Shown here piece by piece: positions 1 through 10,036 of a stretch of 64,000 bases of DNA. The DNA is from Bacteroidota bacterium (GTDB lineage Bacteria > Bacteroidota > Bacteroidia > UKL13-3). The DNA is taken from positions 248,993 to 312,992 of the forward strand of contig CANHVU010000001.1 in the NCBI GenBank assembly GCA_947464275.1, given 5' to 3'. The notes beneath the pieces are model-generated. The model saw nothing but the letters and a program-made list of their open reading frames with translations. It had not been told where the DNA came from and did no database searches. Every line of letters begins with the position of its first letter. Position 1 is the stretch's first letter. A program made the translations under genes and the position numbers.

Positions 1-3000
1 GGCAAATGAGTGTTGCTGATAATAACAAAGTTTTATCATCTGGAAATTTTGAAAATGTTTCAAATTTTGGTAATGGTTTTTCACTAACTTCAAACGGAGG
101 AAGTGATGGATTTATTTGTGTGTTAGATAAATCAAATGGTACGACTTTAAATGCAATAAAAATTGGTGGATCTGGATCTGATTATTGTAATACTACCATT
201 ACGGACAATTTGGGTAATATGTACACTTGTGGTTTCTTTTCAAATACTGCTTCTTTCGGAGCAAATACATTAACAAGTTCTGGGACTGAGGATTCTTATT
301 TTGCAAAATTAGCACCAACAGCCCCTTTTAAACTTAAACCAACCAATACAAATATTTGCAGTGGTGATAGTGTTTTACTGCAACCCCTTGATTCTATGAA
401 TGGCATTTCTTTTCAATGGTTTAAGAACAATATTGCAATTGCTGGCGCTACTAAATTTAATTATTTTGCAAAAACATCGGGCACCTTCAAACTTAAGGTA
501 ACTAATAATTGTAGTGAAATAGATTCATCGGAAGAAATAACATTAACTTTAACAAATATCTCAGTTAATGCAGGCATTGACGCCACAATTTGTAGAGGTG
601 ATAGTGTTCAACTTACTGCTTCTGGAGCAACTTTTTACTTTTGGACACCATCCACAGGTATAAGCAATGCAAATATTTTTAACCCGATTGTAAAACCAAC
701 AGATACAATTAATTATATTGTGAGGGGTATTAGTGGAAGTTGTATTGCTTACGATACAGTAAAGGTTAATATTAAGCCTATTTTAGCTTTGGCTGGGATT
801 GATTCAACTATTTGTAATGGTGATAGTATAAGATTAAATGGAACCGCCATTGGTACATTTAAATGGGAAAGTACACCATTTTTAACAGATAGCAATGCAT
901 TAAACACTTTCACAAAACCAAGTATAACAACCAATTTTATTTTAAAAGTTACCAATTTAGGTTGCATAAGTAGAGATACAGTGAAAATTACAGTTAATAG
1001 TCCTACGGCAACGGCAGGTATTGATAAAACCATTTGTTTAGGCGATAGCATTCTGTTAAACGGCACAGGTACAGGTAGTTTACAATGGACACCAAAAAAC
1101 TACTTATCAGATACTTCAAATATTGTAACATTTGCTAAACCAACCATTAATAGTATTTACTATTTGATTGCAACAATTGGCAGGTGTGTTCAAAGAGACA
1201 CCGTTCAAATTTTAGTAAATCAGGTATTTGTTCAACTTGGTAAAGACACATCAATTTGCAAAGGTGATAGCATACAATTAAACGCAACAGCATTGGGTTC
1301 ATTTTTATGGCAAACAAATGCAAGTTTAACTAATCCTAATCAGCTTTCCCCCTATGTTAAACCGCAAACCTCCACACAATATATATTAGAATCCACAAGT
1401 GGAACTTGTACTAAGCGCGATTCCATTAACATTACGGTTTTTGCGCCAGTTAGCAATGCTTCAACTAGCCAAACTATATGCTTAGGCGACAGTATTCAAT
1501 TAAATGGCTCTGGAGCAAATACACTAAAATGGTATCCTAAATTAGGATTAACCGATAGTTTAATATCAAACACTTTTGCAAAACCAACAATTACAACAAA
1601 TTATATTTTATTAGCGCAGGATGGAAATTGTTTTGCTCGCGATACTGTTAAAATAACCGTGACCCAAATTGCTGCAAATGCAGGAACAAACAAAGGAATT
1701 TGCCCAGGTGATAGTGTTCAACTAAGTGGCTCAGCCATTGGCTCGTTTTTTTGGGAAACAAAAACAGGTCTTATTAATACAACTATTTTAAACCCATATG
1801 TAAAACCAAACATTTCAACATATTATGTATTGACCTCCATTGCGGGTACGTGCGTAAAACACGATACTGTTGATGTAGCCGTTTCTATACCTTTAACATT
1901 AAATGCAGGAGCAAACCTTGAAATATGTTTGGGAGATTCAGTTAGGCTTGATGCAACGGGTGGTTTTAATTATAATTGGATAAAGGCAATAAACATGAGT
2001 GATTCAACGATTTCAAACCCATTTGTAAAACCTAGTGTAACAACTGATTATATAGTCAAAAGTGGATTTAGTTCGTGTACTTATTACGACACAGTAAATG
2101 TGTTAGTAAGACCATTGCCATTGGTAGAGGCAGGTTTAGGTGGGCAAATATGTGAAAAGGACAGTTTTTTACTAAATGGTTCAGGCCAAGGAGTTGCCAA
2201 ATGGAATCCAGGAATTTTTGTTACTGATTCAAATGCTTTTGTTACCTATGCTAAACCTAGTTTGACAACTACCTATTATTTAACCTCAAATAATGGATTT
2301 TGTAAAAACACCGATAGTGTTAAAGTGGTAATAAATAATATCATTCCAATAAATGCGGGCGTTGATCAAACAATTTGCGAACATGATACAGCTACTTTAA
2401 GTGTTTCCAGTACGGGCCAAATTCGTTGGTTAAATCCACAATATTTAACTGACTCCACAAACTTAATTACAAAGGCATTTCCAACAATAACAACAGAATT
2501 TATTGCCAAAAGCATTAATACAGCTTGCCCTGCATTCGATACAGTTAAAGTTATTGTAAAACAAAAACCAATCGTAGATGCAGGTTTAGACACCACCATT
2601 TGTACTGGAACCAATTATCAATTAAAAGGAATTGCTACCAAAGGTGATATATTTAATTGGGAACCAGCCCTATTAGTTAGCAATCCTGGTATTTTAGACC
2701 CTAATTTAACAAATCCTAAAACTGGCTTTTACAAATTAACTGTTCAAAATAGTGATGGAAACTGTAAAACAGCAGATTCGGTAAAAATCTCTTTGGATAG
2801 TGCCATTGCAGATTTTAGCTCAAATTTAACAACTGGATTTATCCCTTTAACCGTTCAGTTTACAAATAATAGTATCAATGCTACAAAGTATATTTGGAAT
2901 TTTGAAAGCAATAACACTTCTACCCAAACGAGTCCCTCTTATACTTTTGAAAATGTTGGGAATTACAATGTTGTGTTAACTGCAATTAGTAAATTTGGGT

Positions 3001-3326
3001 GCATTGACACAGCTAGCTTAACAATTATTACTGACGGTGAAATAATTATTCAAATTCCTAATGTGTTTACCCCTAATGGAGATAATTTGAACGATTTTTT
3101 TGAAAACAAAGTAAATAATTTTAAATTTCTTAAATACCTGAATGGTTCTATTTGGAACAGATGGGGACAATTCATTTATGAATACCAAATGCCTAATGGA
3201 AAATGGTGGGATGGAAAATTTGAAGGAAACGATTGCCAAGAAGGCGTTTATTTTTACATAATAAATGCAGAAGGATCCAATGGACGAAAGTTTAACTTCC
3301 ATGGAACAGTTACTCTAATAAGGTAG
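1..3326 (+). CDS. Secreted multi-Ig/PKD protein with gliding-motility-type C-terminal domain (5' partial)
   Basis: The reading frame is open at the left edge, so the ATG at position 6 is probably internal and the protein is larger than the 1,106 residues seen. Residues 1-105 look like SBBP beta-propeller repeats. Residues 108-930 hold 11 units of about 75-90 residues, each starting with IC-x-GDS-x-x-L and ending with a second Cys before DTV, so one disulfide per Ig-like unit is likely. The last units degrade to ICEKDS, ICEHDT and ICTGTN. A PKD domain lies near residues 937-1020, followed by a CHU_C (gliding motility-associated) domain that starts NVFTPNGDNLND and ends in TLIR. By family knowledge this C-terminus directs export by the type IX secretion system and surface attachment. 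The role is probably adhesion; no catalytic domain is seen in the part present. Confidence 0.85.
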   Translation, partial: QMSVADNNKVLSSGNFENVSNFGNGFSLTSNGGSDGFICVLDKSNGTTLNAIKIGGSGSDYCNTTITDNLGNMYTCGFFSNTASFGANTLTSSGTEDSYFAKLAPTAPFKLKPTNTNICSGDSVLLQPLDSMNGISFQWFKNNIAIAGATKFNYFAKTSGTFKLKVTNNCSEIDSSEEITLTLTNISVNAGIDATICRGDSVQLTASGATFYFWTPSTGISNANIFNPIVKPTDTINYIVRGISGSCIAYDTVKVNIKPILALAGIDSTICNGDSIRLNGTAIGTFKWESTPFLTDSNALNTFTKPSITTNFILKVTNLGCISRDTVKITVNSPTATAGIDKTICLGDSILLNGTGTGSLQWTPKNYLSDTSNIVTFAKPTINSIYYLIATIGRCVQRDTVQILVNQVFVQLGKDTSICKGDSIQLNATALGSFLWQTNASLTNPNQLSPYVKPQTSTQYILESTSGTCTKRDSINITVFAPVSNASTSQTICLGDSIQLNGSGANTLKWYPKLGLTDSLISNTFAKPTITTNYILLAQDGNCFARDTVKITVTQIAANAGTNKGICPGDSVQLSGSAIGSFFWETKTGLINTTILNPYVKPNISTYYVLTSIAGTCVKHDTVDVAVSIPLTLNAGANLEICLGDSVRLDATGGFNYNWIKAINMSDSTISNPFVKPSVTTDYIVKSGFSSCTYYDTVNVLVRPLPLVEAGLGGQICEKDSFLLNGSGQGVAKWNPGIFVTDSNAFVTYAKPSLTTTYYLTSNNGFCKNTDSVKVVINNIIPINAGVDQTICEHDTATLSVSSTGQIRWLNPQYLTDSTNLITKAFPTITTEFIAKSINTACPAFDTVKVIVKQKPIVDAGLDTTICTGTNYQLKGIATKGDIFNWEPALLVSNPGILDPNLTNPKTGFYKLTVQNSDGNCKTADSVKISLDSAIADFSSNLTTGFIPLTVQFTNNSINATKYIWNFESNNTSTQTSPSYTFENVGNYNVVLTAISKFGCIDTASLTIITDGEIIIQIPNVFTPNGDNLNDFFENKVNNFKFLKYLNGSIWNRWGQFIYEYQMPNGKWWDGKFEGNDCQEGVYFYIINAEGSNGRKFNFHGTVTLIR

Positions 3327-3413
3327 GATTTAGTTTTTATTTTAATTAGTTATGCCATTATGAATTAATTAACCAAATTATTCTATTATTTTTGGCACTT
3401 TGAAATTTGTAAA

Positions 3414-4157
3414 ATGATAAACAAACTACTTAAGCCATTTAATTTTCAGCTGATAAAAACCAACCAAGTGGTCAATAAATTTCCTGATTTTGAACCTTCG
3501 TTCAATAAAATCATGGAAATGTGTAAACCTTATACCATGACCTCGGAAGAAAGACTTTATTCTTTTAACAAAGCTGTTGAATACATTGTAAAAAATAAAA
3601 TTGAAGGCGATATTGTAGAATGTGGCGTTTGGAAAGGTGGAAGTTCCATGTGTGCTATGTTAAGTTTGTCACAATTAAATGCGGCAAATCGTCAGTTTTA
3701 CCTTTACGATACTTTTGAAGGTATGAGCGAACCTACCGAAATGGATGCAGATTTATTAGGTAAAGATGCCAAAAACTTATTAAATCAATCAGAAAAAACA
3801 ACAGAAGATGTAATGTGGTGCTATGCACCCATTGATGATGTAAAGAATAACGTAGCTAAAACTAACTATCCTGCTAATTTAGTTAATTATGTGAAAGGAA
3901 AAGTAGAAGATACAATACCGGGAACGGTTCCTGAAAAAATTGCCATTTTACGTTTGGATACAGATTGGTACGAAAGTACTTACCATGAGTTGGTACATTT
4001 ATTTCCAAAATTAGTGAAAGGTGGTGTAATTATTATTGACGATTACGGACATTGGAAAGGTGCTAGAGAAGCTGTAGACCAATATTTTAAAGAGCAAAAT
4101 GTTCAAATATTATTGAACAGAATAGACTATACAGGTAGAATAGGAATTAAATACTAA
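3414..4157 (+). CDS. TylF/MycF-family O-methyltransferase
   Basis: A 247-residue protein of the macrocin O-methyltransferase (TylF) type. Visible marks are the SAM-binding motif VECGVWKGGSS near residue 65, YDTFEGM near 103, and two acidic metal-site motifs, LRLDTDWY near 181 and IIDDYGHW near 206. The family methylates sugar hydroxyls with SAM and Mg2+. It starts a run of four plus-strand genes with gaps of 3-4 nt, including a GT8 glycosyltransferase, so the likely substrate is a sugar on a surface glycan or glycolipid. The exact substrate cannot be read from the sequence. The start is the first ATG, 87 nt after the previous gene. Confidence 0.85.
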   Translation: MINKLLKPFNFQLIKTNQVVNKFPDFEPSFNKIMEMCKPYTMTSEERLYSFNKAVEYIVKNKIEGDIVECGVWKGGSSMCAMLSLSQLNAANRQFYLYDTFEGMSEPTEMDADLLGKDAKNLLNQSEKTTEDVMWCYAPIDDVKNNVAKTNYPANLVNYVKGKVEDTIPGTVPEKIAILRLDTDWYESTYHELVHLFPKLVKGGVIIIDDYGHWKGAREAVDQYFKEQNVQILLNRIDYTGRIGIKY

Positions 4158-4160
4158 ATT

Positions 4161-4823
4161 ATGCTTTACGAAGAATCGCTTTGGTTTAAAAACACTATTC
4201 AAAAACATGCGCAGCCTGGCTCGTTGGTGCTAAACATTGGTTCTAGCACAAAAGAGTTTATTGAGGTAACTCAACCATACATTAAGGCAAATCTTTTTGA
4301 TGAATTTGCTAAAAAAAATTGTGTTGTAAAAAACATTGACATCAAACAAGCTGAAGGTGTTGATTTGGTAGGAGATGTTACAGATCCTGAATTTATAGCC
4401 CAACTTAAAAGTTTGAATGCCTCCTTTATAATCTGTTCGAATTTATTGGAGCATTTAACTGAAAGAACAGCATTTTGCGAAGCATTGGTTAAAATTATGA
4501 ATACCGATACACAATTGATTATTTCGGTACCGTATAATTTTCCTTACCACGAAGATCCAATCGATACGATGTATCGCCCTGATTTAAATGAATTGCAACA
4601 AGCTTTTCCAACCTTAAAATTAGTGGAAGGTCAAATTGTTGATTGCGGAACTTACTTTAACTATTCAACCAAACATTTAGACCCTGTTACTAAATTCGTT
4701 TCGTTTTTTAAACTTTCATTAGCTAGCGCAATTGCTTCCATAACTAACAAAGAAAAACACGTAAGATTAGCTGCCAATTTTAAACATATTTCAGCTACTT
4801 GTGCCATTTATAAATTAAGCTAA
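4161..4823 (+). CDS. Class I SAM-dependent methyltransferase
   Basis: A 220-residue protein with a Rossmann-type methyltransferase core. LVLNIGSST near residue 22 is the glycine-rich SAM loop, VDLVGDVTDP near 68 supplies the second acidic site, and ICSNLLEHL near 92 matches the post-motif of Methyltransf_11 proteins. It starts 3 nt after the TylF-like gene, so the two are probably co-transcribed. The substrate is unknown; a sugar or glycan intermediate is inferred from the neighbours only. Confidence 0.75.
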   Translation: MLYEESLWFKNTIQKHAQPGSLVLNIGSSTKEFIEVTQPYIKANLFDEFAKKNCVVKNIDIKQAEGVDLVGDVTDPEFIAQLKSLNASFIICSNLLEHLTERTAFCEALVKIMNTDTQLIISVPYNFPYHEDPIDTMYRPDLNELQQAFPTLKLVEGQIVDCGTYFNYSTKHLDPVTKFVSFFKLSLASAIASITNKEKHVRLAANFKHISATCAIYKLS

Positions 4824-4826
4824 ACA

Positions 4827-5732
4827 GTGATTCACATAGCATGTGCAGCCGACAATAAGTACACACAACACACCATTGTGATGCTTACTTCATTGTTTGA
4901 AAACAACAAGGAAAACAAAATATACTTACATTTTTTTAGTGCCGATATTAACACAGAAAATAAAAAAATAATTGAAAAAACGGTTACTAAATACCAACAA
5001 AAATTTTCGTTTTATTCTTTAGACGCTGAACTTTTTAAAGATTGTTATGTGTCTGATCATGTGTCGTTTGCTACTTATTATAGAATTGTAATTCCAAATA
5101 TTTTAGTAAACCAAACTAGCAAAATATTGTATTTAGATACTGATATTGTGGTATGCAAAAACCTAAAACCACTTTGGGATTTAAACATTGAAAATTATAC
5201 CATAGCAGCAGCAAATGAAATAAACTTTGATGGACCTGCTCGATTGGGTTTTGATGAAAAATACAAATACTTTAATGCTGGAATTTTATTAATAAATGCT
5301 AAGAATTGGGTTGCTCAAAATTTACAAGAAACGCTTTTTTCTTATATAAAACTACATACCAACAAACTCACTTTTTGGGACCAAGACGCTTTAAATGCCA
5401 ATTTGTATAATAAACGATTAACTCTTGCACCACAATGGAATCAGTTAAGTCCGGTTTTTGAGGTAAATAATAACACTTTGCTAAAAGTTTATAGTGCTGA
5501 TGAAATAAGAATATTAAAAACATCACCTGGAATAGTTCATTATTCTGGTTCATCAAAACCTTGGAATTATTTAAATATTCATCCATTTAAAGGGGAATAT
5601 TATAAATATTTAAGCTTAACAGATTGGAAGGATTTTAAATCAACAGCCGATTTTAAAACCAAAATAAAATATTTGTTTTTAAAATTAGTAGGAAGAAATA
5701 TTTACACCAAATTCTTTTCTATATTTCAATAA
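4827..5732 (+). CDS. Glycosyltransferase family 8
   Basis: A 301-residue protein beginning HIACAADNKY with YLDTDIVV near residue 107, the DxD motif that binds metal and nucleotide-sugar in GT8 enzymes. NAGILLINAKNW near 152 and the WDQDALNA motif near 186 are also typical of the LPS galactosyl/glucosyltransferase branch, and a conserved HYSGSSKPWNY follows near 236. The start is GTG, 3 nt after the preceding stop. It is likely a cytoplasmic enzyme adding hexose to a lipid-linked or LPS core glycan. Donor and acceptor are not determinable here. Confidence 0.88.
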   Translation: MIHIACAADNKYTQHTIVMLTSLFENNKENKIYLHFFSADINTENKKIIEKTVTKYQQKFSFYSLDAELFKDCYVSDHVSFATYYRIVIPNILVNQTSKILYLDTDIVVCKNLKPLWDLNIENYTIAAANEINFDGPARLGFDEKYKYFNAGILLINAKNWVAQNLQETLFSYIKLHTNKLTFWDQDALNANLYNKRLTLAPQWNQLSPVFEVNNNTLLKVYSADEIRILKTSPGIVHYSGSSKPWNYLNIHPFKGEYYKYLSLTDWKDFKSTADFKTKIKYLFLKLVGRNIYTKFFSIFQ

Positions 5733-5736
5733 TAAT

Positions 5737-6441
5737 TTGTCAGATAATCAAATAATAAGGAAGAAGCTATTAGATCATTTTCCAGATGCAAACCTAATTG
5801 TTGGTGTATCAGAATGTCAAATTATTATTAATTACGGCTCTTTAAAAACTGCATTTTGGCTAGACGATTGGCACCATAAAAACGAAATTGTATTAAGCAT
5901 CATTGCTTCTATTTTAGGTAAAAACAAAACTATTTTTGCTCGAAATTGCCAAGTAAAAAAAGTAGATAAAGCCATTGCTGAAGCCTTTTTAAACGAAAAC
6001 CATTTACTAGGTTATTTAAATGCTTATCATAAATATGCCTTATTTTTTGATAATGAAATAATAGCCATAGCCACATTTAGCAAAGGCCGAAAAATGATCA
6101 GGTTAAGTTCTGAAAAGCGTGGTTTTGAATTGATAAGTTTTTGTTGCAAAAAAAATATTTCGGTTACAGGTGGATTAAGTAAACTGTTAAAAGCATTTAT
6201 AACCGATTTGCAGCCGGGTGATATTATGACTTACGTGGATAAAGATTGGAGTGAGGGCAAGGCTTATTTAAAAATTGGCTTTAAACTGCATAGCGAAACA
6301 CCTCCTCAAAGCTTTTTATTTAACACCAAAACATTAGCCAAACAAAAAGTTTCAATTGATTTTGAATTGGAAAGCAATAATGACAAAAACACCATTTTGG
6401 TTAAAAACAGCGGAAATTTGAAATTAGTTTACACACTTTAA
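5737..6441 (+). CDS. GNAT-like protein resembling phage Hef-associated proteins
   Basis: A 234-residue protein starting with TTG, 4 nt after the GT8 gene. Residues 70-190 resemble a GNAT-like fold family found in T-even phages and some bacteria: a conserved FLNENHLLGY segment, a FFDNEIIAIATFSKGR strand pair, ELISFCCKKN, GGLSKLLKAF and a final YVDKDWSEGKAYLKIGF. I recognise the pattern but know no established function; the phage relatives are often mentioned next to homing endonucleases. No nuclease motif is visible. Its place at the end of the glycan gene run suggests a sugar or aminoglycan acylation role, but that is inference from position only. Confidence 0.55.
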   Translation: MSDNQIIRKKLLDHFPDANLIVGVSECQIIINYGSLKTAFWLDDWHHKNEIVLSIIASILGKNKTIFARNCQVKKVDKAIAEAFLNENHLLGYLNAYHKYALFFDNEIIAIATFSKGRKMIRLSSEKRGFELISFCCKKNISVTGGLSKLLKAFITDLQPGDIMTYVDKDWSEGKAYLKIGFKLHSETPPQSFLFNTKTLAKQKVSIDFELESNNDKNTILVKNSGNLKLVYTL

Positions 6442-6570
6442 ATGGAGCTATCTTTACATTTTATTATACTATGGCAAAAAATGGGTAAAATTATGTAAAC
6501 AAAAATATGGCTTAACCAATTGGCTTAATTACATTCGCACTCATTATTTTAGTAAAATTTATTTTAAAAA

Positions 6571-7416
6571 ATGGCAAACATAGAACAACTTCAAGCTATT
6601 TCAAGTCAAATGCGAAGAGACGTATTAAGAATGGTACACGCAGTAAAATCAGGTCACCCAGGTGGTTCATTAGGCTGTGCTGATTTTCTTGCGGCTTTGT
6701 ATTTTCATATTATGAAACACAATCCATCGTTTGATATGGATGCTAAAGAAGAAGATGTTTTCTTTTTGTCGAACGGACATATTTCACCGGTATTTTACAG
6801 TGCATTAGCTCGTTCAGGTTATTTTGAAGTAAGTGAACTAAGCACTTTTAGAAAACTAAACAGCCGTTTACAAGGTCATCCGGCCACAGCAGAACATTTA
6901 CCAGGAATTAGAATGGCCAGTGGTTCGTTAGGTCAAGGAGTTTCGGTAGCAGCCGGAGCTGCGTTGGCTAAAAAACTAAATGGTGATACAAATTTAGTTT
7001 ATGTGTTAATGGGTGATGGCGAAATTCAAGAAGGGCAAAATTGGGAAGCATTTATGTTTGCCACTCACCATAAAGTAGATAATTTAATTGTTACCATTGA
7101 TTTTAATGGCCAACAAATAGATGGAAGCACCCAAAAAGTAATGGGAATTGGTGCTGATATTGAAGACAAAATGAAAGCTTTTGGTTGGAAAGTTTTACAC
7201 ATGGATGGGCATAATTTTGAAAGTATTTTAGCTACCATGGAAGAAGCTAAAAATGCCACAGGAAAAGGCCAGCCTATTTTTATTATGATGAAAACAGAAA
7301 TGGGCTATCCGGTAGATTTTATGATGGGAAGCCATAAATGGCATGGTGTATCGCCAAACGATGCAGAACTTGCCAATGCATTAAGCCAATTGCCAGAAAC
7401 CTTAGGTGACTATTAA
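6571..7416 (+). CDS. Transketolase, N-terminal (TPP-binding) subunit
   Basis: A 281-residue protein covering the N-terminal half of transketolase. SGHPGGSLGCADFL near residue 27 holds the active-site His, and GDGEIQEGQNWEA near 145 is the TPP/Mg2+-binding GDG motif. KTEMGYPVDFMMGSHKWHG marks the end of the domain. Together with the C-terminal subunit it would transfer two-carbon units in the non-oxidative pentose phosphate pathway in the cytoplasm. Split transketolases are known in many bacteria and archaea. Here the partner gene is not adjacent but about 2.6 kb downstream at 10037, which is unusual. The start is the only suitable ATG. Confidence 0.92.
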   Translation: MANIEQLQAISSQMRRDVLRMVHAVKSGHPGGSLGCADFLAALYFHIMKHNPSFDMDAKEEDVFFLSNGHISPVFYSALARSGYFEVSELSTFRKLNSRLQGHPATAEHLPGIRMASGSLGQGVSVAAGAALAKKLNGDTNLVYVLMGDGEIQEGQNWEAFMFATHHKVDNLIVTIDFNGQQIDGSTQKVMGIGADIEDKMKAFGWKVLHMDGHNFESILATMEEAKNATGKGQPIFIMMKTEMGYPVDFMMGSHKWHGVSPNDAELANALSQLPETLGDY

Positions 7417-7458
7417 TACATAAAGTTAAATATTAACGTTACTAATTTAAAAACAAGC

Positions 7459-8871
7459 TTGATAAATAATTTTAAAAATATTTGGAGAAAAAAATGGCTA
7501 CTTATTTTGGTAGCTGTTTTTTTATTAAACGGTTTACAAACTAGCATTGTCAATGCGCAACAAGTTTACCGTCCTGCCAAAACACGCATATTATTTTTGT
7601 TAGATGCAAGTGGAAGTATGTTTGCCAGAATGGAGCGAGATACCAGGATTAATGTCGCGAAAAAACTGCTTTCAAATATTGTTGATAGTTTGCAAGGTGC
7701 TACCAATGTGGAACTTGCACTCAGGGTTTATGGTCATACTTCTCCTCCAGCCAAACGCGATTGCCGTGATACAAGGCTAGAAGTTCCGTTTAGAAAAAAC
7801 AACCACGTTGATATCAAAAAACGAATTCAGTCTATATCACCAAAAGGAACAACCTTAATTGCCTATTCATTGCAGCAAGCAGCGTACGATTTTCCTTTAG
7901 AGCCAAATACCAGAAACGTTATTATATTAATTACTGATGGAATTGAAGAATGTCAAGGTGATCCTTGTGCTATTTCAGAAGCGTTGCAAAGCAAAGGTGT
8001 AGTTTTAAAACCGTTTATTATAGGATTAGGTAGCACCGCAGATTTTCAAAAGGCATTTGAATGTGTGGGCCGTTATTACGATGCTAATACTGAACAACAA
8101 TTTAACGATGTGTTAAATATGGTTGTTTCACAGGCACTTAACAATACTACTGCTCAAGTTAATTTATTAGATATATACAGCCGACCAACTGAAACCAATG
8201 TAAACATGACATTTTACGAAACAGAAAGAGGAACTATGCTGTATAATTACATGCACACCATTAATGAGCGCGGAAATCCTGATACAATTTTATTAGATCC
8301 ACTGTATAAATATAAAATGGTAGTTCATACCATTCCGCCTGTAGTAAAAGAAAATATATCAGTTACTGCTGGCAAACATACTATCATTGGCGTTGATGCT
8401 CCTCAAGGTGAGCTATTGGTTAAAATTGATGGTGTTACTAATTACGACAATTTAAAATTTATTGTTCGTCCTAGCAATCAAAACAAAACTTTACATGTAC
8501 AAAGTGCAAATATCAAAGAAAAGTATATTGTTGGAAAATATGATTTAGAAGTACTAACGCTACCAAGAATGTTTTTTAAAGACGCCTCCGTTGACCAAAA
8601 TATGGTTACAACGATACAAATTCCTCAGCCAGGAAAACTAAATATTACTTGTCCAATACAAACATTTTATGCCGATATTTATCAAGTAATTAGAGGTGAA
8701 TTAATTTGGATTCATAAACTTCCCGTTGATATCCAGAGGCAAACAGTAATTATTCAACCAGGTGATTATAAAATAATTTATAGAGGAAAGGGAGCTAACC
8801 GAAGTAATAATACCTTTATTAGAGAATTGAAAATTAGCTCTGGACAAGCTACTAACATTACATTAAATTAA
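7459..8871 (+). CDS. Exported von Willebrand factor A domain protein
   Basis: A 470-residue protein with a TTG start; no in-frame ATG precedes the hydrophobic signal sequence (residues 14-33, likely cleavage after VNAQ). The vWA domain covers about 42-230, with a complete MIDAS: DASGS near 49, the Thr in KGTTL near 136 and the Asp in ITDGIEEC near 165. The C-terminal 240 residues look like beta-sandwich repeats of no family I can name. The family binds proteins through a divalent metal. It has been placed between the two transketolase genes, where its role is unexplained. Confidence 0.75.
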   Translation: MINNFKNIWRKKWLLILVAVFLLNGLQTSIVNAQQVYRPAKTRILFLLDASGSMFARMERDTRINVAKKLLSNIVDSLQGATNVELALRVYGHTSPPAKRDCRDTRLEVPFRKNNHVDIKKRIQSISPKGTTLIAYSLQQAAYDFPLEPNTRNVIILITDGIEECQGDPCAISEALQSKGVVLKPFIIGLGSTADFQKAFECVGRYYDANTEQQFNDVLNMVVSQALNNTTAQVNLLDIYSRPTETNVNMTFYETERGTMLYNYMHTINERGNPDTILLDPLYKYKMVVHTIPPVVKENISVTAGKHTIIGVDAPQGELLVKIDGVTNYDNLKFIVRPSNQNKTLHVQSANIKEKYIVGKYDLEVLTLPRMFFKDASVDQNMVTTIQIPQPGKLNITCPIQTFYADIYQVIRGELIWIHKLPVDIQRQTVIIQPGDYKIIYRGKGANRSNNTFIRELKISSGQATNITLN

Positions 8872-8930
8872 TTTTAGTGTTTTGGCATGGTTTTTAATAA
8901 TAAGTAAAAAACAAAATAAATAAACAATAT

Positions 8931-9881
8931 ATGAAACAAACATTCAAATCACTTGTAATTGCTGGATTGGCAATTTCATTAGCACTAACATCTTGCTCAA
9001 AAGATGAAACAACGAAGGCTGCATCATCAACAACTCCAACAGTAGTATTAACAGATAGTACTGGCACAGGAAAAATTGACACCACAAACTTTTTTGTTCA
9101 TTCCTTCATGAAAATTAATGTAACTCCTGCATCAGGAACTACAATAGATTCTATGAAATTGGATATTAAAATTAATGGAATGTTATTTCCAGGTTCTGCA
9201 TTTGATGCCATTGACTCTAACCAAAAAACCGGATTTAGTGAAACCCTTCCAGTTGATGAAATTGTTTCTCAAGTTGGTCTTCCATTTGGAGCAACAATTA
9301 CCTTTATAGCTACTGCAAAAGATAATAAAGGCCAAACAGCTTCATCAGAAGTGACTTACAATATAGTTCAAGATAAAGGGATTATTTCATCGGGCGAAAT
9401 TGAGTTAGGAGCGCAAACAAATACTACAATTCCTTATAAATTTTTAGGTCTTGCCAATAGTTTTGCCACTTATACTGCGGGCTTATCAGGTACAGCAAAC
9501 AAAAACTCTGGAAATATTGATTTTGTTTACTATTTCGGAGATAACGATAAAAACGCCTTTGCTGCACCTAGCAACGCAGATGGTGCAAAGAAAATTTGGA
9601 GTTCGGAAATAAACACTTGGGCTCGCCAAAACCAAACTAAATTCAAAACCACAACATTAACCGCAGCGGAATTTGATAATATTAAGAACAACTCAAAAAT
9701 AGAAACAGACTTTGCAAATATTGATTTTGCAACTGGTACAACTGAAAAAGTTACTACCTTAGCTGTTGGTTCAGTAATTGCCTTTAAAACAGCTTATGGT
9801 GTTAAAGGCTTAGCTAAATTTACTGCAATTTCTGCTGATGCTACTGGCTCTACAAAAGTTGTTATTATTTGTCAAAACTAA
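8931..9881 (+). CDS. Hypothetical lipoprotein
   Basis: A 316-residue protein with a lipoprotein signal: positive N-terminus, hydrophobic stretch, then LALTSC with Cys at residue 22, followed by SKDE. It should be anchored in the inner or outer membrane. A beta-rich middle (about 60-150) with VTPASGTTIDSMKLDIKING suggests an Ig-like fold. I do not recognise the C-terminal half, which includes EINTWARQNQTKF. It is followed by a strong rho-independent terminator, so transcription of the vWA and lipoprotein genes ends before the second transketolase gene. Confidence 0.6.
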   Translation: MKQTFKSLVIAGLAISLALTSCSKDETTKAASSTTPTVVLTDSTGTGKIDTTNFFVHSFMKINVTPASGTTIDSMKLDIKINGMLFPGSAFDAIDSNQKTGFSETLPVDEIVSQVGLPFGATITFIATAKDNKGQTASSEVTYNIVQDKGIISSGEIELGAQTNTTIPYKFLGLANSFATYTAGLSGTANKNSGNIDFVYYFGDNDKNAFAAPSNADGAKKIWSSEINTWARQNQTKFKTTTLTAAEFDNIKNNSKIETDFANIDFATGTTEKVTTLAVGSVIAFKTAYGVKGLAKFTAISADATGSTKVVIICQN

Positions 9882-9903
9882 TTTTAACAATAGTTAATTA
9901 TTG

Positions 9904-9932
9904 AAGGCCGCCTTTTTAAGGCGGCTTTTTTT
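9904..9932 (+). terminator. Rho-independent terminator after lipoprotein gene
   Basis: The inverted repeat GCCGCC/GGCGGC (9907-9912 and 9920-9925) is followed by a run of seven T, 25 nt after the lipoprotein stop. It separates the lipoprotein gene from the downstream transketolase gene. Confidence 0.9.
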
Positions 9933-10036
9933 GTGCTAATTGTGAATAATAATAGAAATAAATTAGGTTTGTTTTAGCTTTTCATTGATTATTTTGCGAA
10001 TCGATAATAAATAACCATAATACAACAACCCTACAC

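Noticed and set aside
749-3302. Minus-strand ORFs inside the large Ig-repeat gene
   Set aside because: They mirror the repeated coding sequence of the plus strand and show no conserved motif.
3384-3413. Sigma-54 promoter (TTGGCAC) before the TylF-like gene
   Set aside because: The second box is not at the required distance from GG; the match is partial.
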